This document shows, one piece after another, positions 6,981 to 11,835 of a stretch of DNA of 11,835 nucleotides. The translations under genes and the position numbers were made by a program. Source of the DNA: JBBDIO01 sp040880365. Its GTDB lineage: Bacteria; Chloroflexota; Anaerolineae; Caldilineales; Caldilineaceae. Positions within the stretch are counted from its first letter, which is position 1; every line of letters starts with the position of its first letter. The notes beneath the pieces are model-generated. The model was not told the origin of the DNA. It saw only the letters and a program-made list of their open reading frames with translations, and did not search any database. Location: contig JBBDIO010000274.1 in assembly GCA_040880365.1 (NCBI GenBank), forward strand, positions 1-11,835, given 5' to 3'.

Positions 6981-7628
6981 TTAGGCGTTGCCGGTGACCA
7001 GAGAGATGCTGCGTTCGGCCACATTGGCGGCGAGATCGCCGAAGCGTTCCAGTTCGCGGGCCGCGCGCAGGATTTCGTAACAGGCCTGGAGATCGCCGGG
7101 GTCCTGTAATTGGGCCATTTGGGCCAGGGTTGCCTGCAAGGCCAATGCGTAGAGTTGGTCGACGGCGTCGTCCTGGGCAGTGACGCTGCGCGCCAAATCG
7201 GCGTTTTCTTCGGCAAAGGCACGTAAGGTGTCGCTGAACATGCGATCTACCAACGCACCCATTTCGCGCAATTCTGCGGGGCGCGGGATGGAAGGATGAT
7301 TCGCCAGCACAGGGATGAGGCGGCCGATGCCCTTGACCTGGTCGCCCATGCGTTCGATGTCGATAATCATGTGGATGGCGGCGACGATGAGTCGCAGATC
7401 GCTGGAGACGGGTGCCTGGGTGGCAATGAGCAGGAAGCACTCGTCTTCGATTTCGAAGCGCAGGCGGTTGATTTCCCGATCCTGTTCTACAACGCGGTGT
7501 GCAAGGCCCTGGTCCAGCGTTTCGAGGGCAGTATTGGCCAGGCGCAGTTGTTCTTGCACCTTGCTGCCCATGAGCAGAATACGATCCTGGAGCGAGCGGA
7601 GGGCGTTATCAAACAGTTCGCGAGTCAT
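6981..7628 (-). CDS. phoU: PhoU phosphate-signalling regulator
   Basis: Peripheral cytoplasmic regulator that links the Pst phosphate transporter to the PhoR/PhoB-type sensor and restrains phosphate uptake. The 215 residues are all helical, with the two three-helix PhoU repeats expected for a full-length protein. Metal-binding ExxxD motifs occur in each repeat: IERMGDQ (E92, D96) and LERFGDLAANVAER (E194, D198). VVEQDREINRLRFEIEDE (46-63) is also typical of repeat one. AAGGA lies 7 bases before the ATG. Unlike many phoU genes it is not next to pstSCAB here; it stands alone, convergent with the aminotransferase and divergent from the permease gene. Confidence 0.92.
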   Translation of the reverse strand: MTRELFDNALRSLQDRILLMGSKVQEQLRLANTALETLDQGLAHRVVEQDREINRLRFEIEDECFLLIATQAPVSSDLRLIVAAIHMIIDIERMGDQVKGIGRLIPVLANHPSIPRPAELREMGALVDRMFSDTLRAFAEENADLARSVTAQDDAVDQLYALALQATLAQMAQLQDPGDLQACYEILRAARELERFGDLAANVAERSISLVTGNA

Positions 7629-7674
7629 GCGAGAATCCTTGCGTGCGGAGACGAATAGGGAACAGTACAGTTTT

Positions 7675-7698
7675 GCGCGTAGTGTAGCGCGTAGTGTG
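7675..7698. repeat. Tandem 12-bp direct repeat upstream of phoU
   Basis: GCGCGTAGTGTA is followed immediately by GCGCGTAGTGTG (11 of 12 identical). The repeat lies 47-70 bases before the phoU start and next to the proposed phoU -10. Two-copy direct repeats close to a helical turn in length are typical of response-regulator sites such as Pho boxes, but the sequence does not match the known E. coli or Bacillus versions. Confidence 0.5.
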
Positions 7699-7701
7699 GG
7701 C

Positions 7702-7731
7702 AGTATAGGCGGCTAGTGCTGTTTTACCCAA
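7702..7731 (-). promoter_or_regulatory. Candidate phoU promoter
   Basis: On the minus strand, TTGGGT (7726-7731) and TATACT (7702-7707) are separated by 18 bases. The -10 matches five of six consensus positions and the -35 is weak. The start of transcription would fall in the 12-bp tandem repeat, a suitable place for a repressor. Confidence 0.4.
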
Positions 7732-7738
7732 ATCGCAT

Positions 7739-7768
7739 TTGGCCCCAGGGAAAGGGGCATACTACAAT
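7739..7768 (+). promoter_or_regulatory. Candidate promoter of the permease gene
   Basis: TTGGCC (7739-7744) and TACAAT (7763-7768) are separated by 18 bases; the -10 matches five of six positions. It sits inside the longest open frame of the permease (GTG at 7716), which argues that translation begins further downstream. Confidence 0.4.
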
Positions 7769-7782
7769 AGAGCTTCAACCAC

Positions 7783-7803
7783 GCCGAAATTCGGCACGTG
7801 CCG
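7783..7803. promoter_or_regulatory. Two overlapping palindromes after the permease promoter
   Basis: GCCGAAATTCGGC (7783-7795) and CGGCACGTGCCG (7792-7803) are both perfect and overlap by four bases. They fall just downstream of the proposed promoter, so they could be an operator or a leader hairpin. Confidence 0.35.
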
Positions 7804-7841
7804 GCAACCGTATGGCAGCAACCGGATGCCAGCAACCGCAA
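7800..7841. repeat. Three tandem 14-bp units in the permease leader
   Basis: GCCGGCAACCGTAT, GGCAGCAACCGGAT and GCCAGCAACCGCAA lie head to tail, each pair matching 11 of 14 positions around a fixed GCAACCG core. The 14-base period is not a multiple of three, and the frame here uses codons rare in neighbouring genes (AGA, CTA), which favours untranslated leader. Confidence 0.45.
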
Positions 7842-7934
7842 ACACCCGACGCACACAGCGCAGACCAGACATTTACACCGCAAAATAGATATAGCAGACG
7901 CACCGGCCTATGGCGCACACTAGAAAGCATTTCT

Positions 7935-8717
7935 GTGGGTTTACCCGATTATCCGCCGGCCTTTTGGTTAACCGCAATCATTGCAATCACATTTATTGGC
8001 ATATCGAAGGCCGGATTCGGCGGTGGGGTGGGCGCAATTGCGACACCCCTGTTGGCGCTGACGATTTCTGTGCCCGATGCTGCGGCGATTTTGCTCCCCA
8101 TTCTGATTGTGGCCGATGTGTTTTCCCTGCGGCACTACTACAAATCGTATGACCGCGACAGCATCAAGCTCATGTTGCCGGGTGCGATTGTGGGCATCGC
8201 GCTGGGCGCGTTTTTCTTTGGCTATTTCAGCTCCAACGAGCGAATTCTGCGTATGGGGCTAGGTGTCATCTCCCTGTTATTTGTCGCCTACCAGGTTGGG
8301 CGCGCCCTGATTATGGGTAAGTTGGAGAAAAGTCGTCCACCCACCGCCGCCGGGGTGGCGCTGGGCGCGGTAGCGGGTTTTACTTCGACGCTGGCGCACG
8401 CCGGTGGGCCGCCCGCCACTATCTATTTGCTACCCCAGAAATTGCCGCGGCATGTATTTGTGGGCACCAGTGTCGTATTTTTCGCGCTGCTCAATATTAT
8501 CAAACTCTTTCCCTATGCCATGCTGGGGCTTTTGCGCGTCGGCAATATCTCGACAATTCTTGTGCTGGCGCCGCTGACCTATGTGGGGGTGTGGCTGGGC
8601 ATCTATCTGAACCAGCGGTTCTCTGAGGTGTGGTTTAATCGCCTCATCTACACTATGCTGGTCTATACGGGCATTGAACTCACGACGGGGCGCAATATCT
8701 TTCAGTGGTTTGCCTAA
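7935..8717 (+). CDS. TauE/SafE (TSUP) family membrane permease
   Basis: Integral membrane transporter of the 4-toluene sulfonate uptake/sulfite exporter family (PF01925), exporting or importing small organosulfonates, sulfite or related anions; the substrate is unknown. From the GTG at 7935 it has 260 residues, the usual family length. The two-repeat layout is clear: GISKAGFGGGVGAIATPLLAL (22-42) in the first half and GFTSTLAHAGGPPATIYLLP (148-167) in the second. About eight hydrophobic segments lie near 9-27, 46-65, 81-98, 104-122, 140-160, 173-195, 203-224 and 234-249. The frame is open back to a GTG at 7716 with an ATG at 7812, but those 73 extra residues are polar, repeat-derived and overlap the proposed promoter. 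A weak GAAAG lies 7 bases before 7935. Position next to phoU suggests, but does not show, an anion-related role. Confidence 0.85.
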   Translation: MGLPDYPPAFWLTAIIAITFIGISKAGFGGGVGAIATPLLALTISVPDAAAILLPILIVADVFSLRHYYKSYDRDSIKLMLPGAIVGIALGAFFFGYFSSNERILRMGLGVISLLFVAYQVGRALIMGKLEKSRPPTAAGVALGAVAGFTSTLAHAGGPPATIYLLPQKLPRHVFVGTSVVFFALLNIIKLFPYAMLGLLRVGNISTILVLAPLTYVGVWLGIYLNQRFSEVWFNRLIYTMLVYTGIELTTGRNIFQWFA

Positions 8718-8772
8718 ATAATCCCGGCTGAATGCGCGGCACTTGCCGGCGAGCGCTGAATACACGGGCACG

Positions 8773-8798
8773 TTTTCGGCATTGATTTTCGGCATAGA
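8773..8798. repeat. Tandem 13-bp direct repeat upstream of the M81 gene
   Basis: TTTTCGGCATTGA is followed directly by TTTTCGGCATAGA (12 of 13 identical) in the 121-base gap between the permease stop and the M81 start. There is no hairpin with a T-run, so a terminator is unlikely; this may be an operator for the M81 gene. Confidence 0.5.
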
Positions 8799-8838
8799 AA
8801 GTGCCCCACATGCACCATTCCCGTATTTGAATTCGCGG

Positions 8839-10383
8839 ATGAGGATTCTGACTGTGCAAGAAGATTATGCAAAAACCAAGCCTCGGATTGTCGTGGGAGG
8901 CATTGTCCACGAAACTCATAGCTTTGCCGAGGATGTGACCGGATTGGACGGGTTTGCTCAGCAGTCGCTGTGGACCGGGGCGGCGTTGGTGCAGGAATTG
9001 GGCGCAACGCGGGCCGCGATTGGCGGCATGATCGCTGGAGCGCAGGCGGCGCAGTGGGAAGTGGTGCCCACGCTTTATGGCGCGGCGATGCCCAGTGGCA
9101 CGGTTGCTGATTCCGCGTATACACAGATGCTGGATAGTCTGATCGCCGAGTTGGCGGCTGCAATTGCTGCGGACGGCGCGGTGGATGGTGTGTTGCTGGC
9201 ATTGCACGGCGCGATGGTGACGGAGACCATTCTGGATCCGGAAAGTCATGTGCTGGAAGCGGTGCGCGCAGTGGTGGACGACAGGGCGGGCAAGGCGACG
9301 CCGATTGTGGTGGTGCTGGACATGCACGGCAACATCAGCCCGCGCCTGGTGGAGCTTGCCAGTGTGCTGGTGGCCTTTGATACGAATCCGCATATTGATC
9401 CCTATGCGCGCGGGATCGAGGCGGTCGCGATCCTGGGCGATCTGCTGGCGGGTAAGGTGCATCCCACCGCGGCGATTGTGCAGCCGCCGTGGATTTTTGC
9501 GCCCCAGGCGACAGGAACCGACGACCTGCCATTGCGTGCCGTGCATGACCGTCGGCGCGAAATGGAGGCGGACGCCGATGTGGTCTGCATTAGCGTGATG
9601 GCCGGGTTTGCCTATGCCGATACACCGGATACGGGACCCGCTATGATTGTGACGACTAATGATAACCCGGCCAAGGCCGCGGCCTATGCCCAGGAACTGG
9701 CGGATATTTGTATGGCGCAGGTGGCAGCGAGCCGACTGGAGATATTGACGCCTGCCGCGGCGGTGCAACAGGCCATGCTTCAGACGGCGGGAGGCGCGCG
9801 GGGGCCGGTGATGCTGGTCGATTCGGCAGACAATATCGGTGGTGGGACACCGGGCGACGGCACGGATGCCTTGCGCGCCATGCTGGACGCCCAGGTGCAG
9901 GAAGGGACGATTGTGATTGCCGACCCCGAAGCCGTGGCGATTTGCTGGCAGGCGGGCGCAGACAGTGCGGTCGAGCTAACGGTAGGCGGCAAAGCAGATC
10001 GGTGGCATGGCGAGCCGGTGCCGGTGCGGGGAACTGTGCGTGCGCTTTCCAACGGTGAATTTGCCTGCGAGTTGCCCGATAATCACTTTGCTTCGTTCTT
10101 TGGGAATACAATCAAAATGGGGCGCACCGTATGGCTGCGTGTGGACGGGGTGAACATTATCCTGACCGAACGCAAGATTCCACCCTTTGATTTGGCACAA
10201 CTGCGGGGGGTGGGCGTCGAACCCGAAGCGCAGTCTATGATTGTGGTGAAGTCGGCGGTGGCGTATCGGGCAGCCTATATGCCGATTGCCGCGGGCGTGC
10301 TGGAAATGGACACCCAAGGACTGTGTACGGCTAATCTGGCGCGCTTTCCCTATCAACATGCGCGACGACCCTATGACAGATAA
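8839..10383 (+). CDS. M81 family metallopeptidase (MlrC-like)
   Basis: Zinc peptidase of the family named for MlrC, which degrades linearised microcystin; most members act on unknown small peptides. It has 514 residues from the ATG at 8839, close to the family norm. The N-terminal signature GGIVHETHSF (20-29) opens the DUF1485 domain. LALHGAMVTE (120-129), LDMHGN (160-165) and NPHIDPYARG (183-192) follow. D161, H163 and H185 sit at the same spacing as the zinc ligands I recall for MlrC. The C-terminal domain shows DSADNIGGGTPGDGT (328-342), then PPFDLAQLRGVGVEP, VVKSAVAYRAAY and a final RRPYDR. A GTG at 8854 is an alternative start with TGAGGA 9 bases upstream; the frame also runs back to a TTG at 8743, which lacks support. 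There is no signal peptide, so it is cytoplasmic. The downstream oxidase-fold gene is only 19 bases away, so they are probably co-transcribed. Confidence 0.9.
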   Translation: MRILTVQEDYAKTKPRIVVGGIVHETHSFAEDVTGLDGFAQQSLWTGAALVQELGATRAAIGGMIAGAQAAQWEVVPTLYGAAMPSGTVADSAYTQMLDSLIAELAAAIAADGAVDGVLLALHGAMVTETILDPESHVLEAVRAVVDDRAGKATPIVVVLDMHGNISPRLVELASVLVAFDTNPHIDPYARGIEAVAILGDLLAGKVHPTAAIVQPPWIFAPQATGTDDLPLRAVHDRRREMEADADVVCISVMAGFAYADTPDTGPAMIVTTNDNPAKAAAYAQELADICMAQVAASRLEILTPAAAVQQAMLQTAGGARGPVMLVDSADNIGGGTPGDGTDALRAMLDAQVQEGTIVIADPEAVAICWQAGADSAVELTVGGKADRWHGEPVPVRGTVRALSNGEFACELPDNHFASFFGNTIKMGRTVWLRVDGVNIILTERKIPPFDLAQLRGVGVEPEAQSMIVVKSAVAYRAAYMPIAAGVLEMDTQGLCTANLARFPYQHARRPYDR

Positions 10384-10402
10384 TCCCGAAAGGGGTGCTC
10401 CG

Positions 10403-10825
10403 ATGACTATCGAGTTTACACAGGAACAGGTGGCGTTTCTGACGGCACCACGCCACGCGATTCTGGCGACCAACCGCCCCGGCAAGAGTCCACAGATCAG
10501 TCCTGTCTGGTATTGGTTTGAGGACGGGGAGATTTATGTGAGTCTGCGCGATGATACGGCCAAGTTCGCCAATTTGCGCCGCGATCCCCAGTTGAGTCTG
10601 TGTGTGGATGGCGGACGCAGCGATACACGCTGTGTGATTGTGCATGGCGATGTGGAGATGTATGGTAACCAGCATCCACGCCAATTGGAGATGCGCTGGC
10701 AGATTGTGCAACACTATATTGCAGACGGTGCTGCCGCGCGCACCTATTTTGAAACGACAAACGACGGGCATCCCGTGTTGATTCGAATCCAACCCACACG
10801 GTTGCTGACCCATAACTTTGCCTAA
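10403..10825 (+). CDS. PPOX-fold FMN/F420-binding protein
   Basis: Small cytoplasmic split-barrel protein of the pyridoxamine 5'-phosphate oxidase-like group, of the type often called PPOX class F420-dependent. The 140 residues begin with FTQEQVAFLTAPRHAILAT (5-23). SPQISPVWYWFEDGEIYVS (29-47) forms the cofactor-binding strands and TAKFANLRRDPQLSL (52-66) the phosphate-contacting loop. The end, VLIRIQPTRLLTHNFA, is typical. FMN and F420 cannot be told apart from sequence here. AAAGGGG lies 7 bases before the ATG at 10403. An in-frame ATG at 10373, overlapping the M81 stop, is less likely. It is probably in an operon with the M81 peptidase; no direct functional link is known to me. Confidence 0.87.
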   Translation: MTIEFTQEQVAFLTAPRHAILATNRPGKSPQISPVWYWFEDGEIYVSLRDDTAKFANLRRDPQLSLCVDGGRSDTRCVIVHGDVEMYGNQHPRQLEMRWQIVQHYIADGAAARTYFETTNDGHPVLIRIQPTRLLTHNFA

Positions 10826-10864
10826 ACTTTGCCTAGCCGATTGCCTGGCCGGTTGGATGGCAGA
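10814..10864. repeat. Tandem 11-bp and 12-bp repeats across the PPOX stop codon
   Basis: AACTTTGCCTA occurs twice in perfect tandem (10814-10824, 10825-10835), and the TAA stop is formed at the junction. A looser 12-base period continues: TTGCCTAGCCGA (10829-10840), TTGCCTGGCCGG (10841-10852) and TTGGATGGCAGA (10853-10864), the first two matching 10 of 12. Confidence 0.5.
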
Positions 10865-10949
10865 TTTACACGAAAAATTTGTCGGGCAAATCTCATAAAA
10901 AATCTGGATGCCGGCGGCAACCAACAGCTTGAAAGGACCATGCAGGCGC

Positions 10950-11765
10950 ATGAGTGAAGAAGAACGTTCGATACAGAGCCAGTTTGATTTGACGGGCCGC
11001 GTGGCGATTGTGACGGGCGCGTCGGGGTGGTTGGGCGCAGCCATGAGCCGGGCCTTGGCAGAGGCGGGTGCGACGTTGGCCGTCACCAGCCGCAACGCGA
11101 ACCAGGCGCAGGATTTTGCCGCCACACTGCCCGAACCGGCAAGTGGCGCAAGCCATCGAGGATACGCATTGGCGCAGGCCGACACAGATTCGATTCCCGC
11201 GTTTGTGGCGCAAGTGGTGGCCGATCTGGGCCAGGTGGATATTCTGGTCAACAATGCCTATGGCGGGCCGGCCCCGGATATCGAGACGGCCACTGCCGAA
11301 GATTTTGACAACGCGTATCACACGGGCGTCACCGCCTATTTTCTTTTGGCGCGCGAAGTGGCGCGGCATCTGCGGGCACGCCAGGTGCCCGGTTCGATTA
11401 TCAATATTGCCTCCATGTATGGTGTCGTGGCGAGCTATCCCGAAGCGTATGCGGAACTGCCAGTGAACAGCCCGCCCAGCTATCACGGGTTAAAGGGTGG
11501 CCTGATCCACCTTACCCGGCATCTGGCGGCCTATTGGGCCAAGGATGGTATCCGCGTCAATGCGATCAGTCCGGGTGCGTTCCCCAAGCCGGTCGTCAAG
11601 GACGGAATGCCCGAGTTTATTGGGCGTTTGGAGGCAAAGGTGCCCCTGGGCCGTATGGGGCTGCCCGAAGAATTGAAGGGGATTTGTGTATTGCTGGCGA
11701 GCGATGCCGGTTCCTACATGACCGGACAGAATATTCTGGTCGATGGCGGCTGGACGGCCTGGTAG
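10950..11765 (+). CDS. Short-chain dehydrogenase/reductase
   Basis: NAD(P)-dependent oxidoreductase of classical SDR length (271 residues). The nucleotide-binding motif TGASGWLG (22-29) follows a beta strand (RVAIV). NNAYGG (101-106) replaces the usual NNAG. Ser155 in IINIASMYG, Tyr178 and Lys182 in SYHGLKGG form the catalytic set, and RVNAISPGAF (202-211) and the C-terminal SYMTGQNILVDGGW are typical of sugar and polyol dehydrogenases such as gluconate 5-dehydrogenase. The substrate is unknown. An in-frame ATG at 10908 has no ribosome site; GAAAGGA at 10931-10937 lies 12 bases before the chosen ATG, rather far. A gap of 124 bases and no clear terminator separate it from the preceding gene, so read-through from M81-PPOX is possible. 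Confidence 0.9.
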   Translation: MSEEERSIQSQFDLTGRVAIVTGASGWLGAAMSRALAEAGATLAVTSRNANQAQDFAATLPEPASGASHRGYALAQADTDSIPAFVAQVVADLGQVDILVNNAYGGPAPDIETATAEDFDNAYHTGVTAYFLLAREVARHLRARQVPGSIINIASMYGVVASYPEAYAELPVNSPPSYHGLKGGLIHLTRHLAAYWAKDGIRVNAISPGAFPKPVVKDGMPEFIGRLEAKVPLGRMGLPEELKGICVLLASDAGSYMTGQNILVDGGWTAW

Positions 11766-11835
11766 AACCTGTTGTGCGTGCCGGGTCTTCGCGGCTCTGT
11801 CTGCCGACGCTCATTTTTCATACTATTGGAGAGGA
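11766..11835 (+). promoter_or_regulatory. Leader with strong ribosome binding site for a gene beyond the window
   Basis: The last 8 bases, GGAGAGGA (11828-11835), are a near-ideal Shine-Dalgarno sequence, so a plus-strand start codon is expected within about ten bases after the window. TACTAT at 11821-11826 is too close to this site to be the -10 of the same message. No terminator after the dehydrogenase was seen. Confidence 0.5.

Noticed and set aside
7675..7698. Calling the 12-bp tandem repeat a Pho box
   Set aside because: Arrangement is similar but the sequence matches neither the CTGTCAT nor the TTAACA type; kept only as an unnamed repeat.
7716..7934. N-terminal extension of the permease
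   Set aside because: Polar, repeat-derived residues, rare codons, and overlap with a likely promoter and palindromes; the family normally starts just before the first membrane segment.

Overview
The window looks like a stretch of chromosome from a free-living bacterium of the Chloroflexota (Anaerolineae/Caldilineae-like). This rests on the high-GC coding style, on a secreted protein that pairs a beta-sandwich-like domain with a long Thr-Pro stalk and a C-terminal membrane anchor, and on the amidase layout, all of which I associate with that phylum. The assignment is inference from protein style, not from a marker gene. No phage, transposon, CRISPR array, tRNA or rRNA was found; the window reads as ordinary core and accessory chromosome.

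Left part (1-3026): the end of a peptidoglycan-recognition-type amidase with an extra C-terminal domain is followed 3 bases later by scpA, a subunit of the SMC-ScpAB chromosome condensation complex. scpA converges on a minus-strand gene for a secreted, Thr/Pro-stalked, membrane-anchored surface protein. A 428-base gene-free stretch (3027-3454) follows. It holds a perfect 8-bp-arm palindrome, two further hairpins and a terminator-like hairpin with a T6 tail on the plus strand, together a candidate small RNA.

Middle (3455-7628): a long minus-strand UvrD/AddB-like ATPase has an intact Walker A but eroded helicase motifs. It diverges across about 64 bases from a class V (PLP) aminotransferase, which converges on a minus-strand phoU.

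Right part (7629-11835): phoU diverges from a TauE/SafE (TSUP) permease. The permease is followed by an M81 (MlrC-like) metallopeptidase, then a pyridoxamine-oxidase-fold flavin/F420 protein 19 bases downstream, then a short-chain dehydrogenase. The final bases carry a strong ribosome binding site for a gene that begins just beyond the window. M81 and the oxidase-fold protein probably share a transcript; the rest look like single-gene or two-gene units.

The most unusual signal is outside the genes. Most of the intergenic regions on the right, and one on the left, carry short head-to-tail repeats of 11-14 bp in two or three copies, each with a different sequence. Together with the candidate structured RNA and the degenerate helicase, these are the items most worth a second look. 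I saw no clear new multi-gene system.
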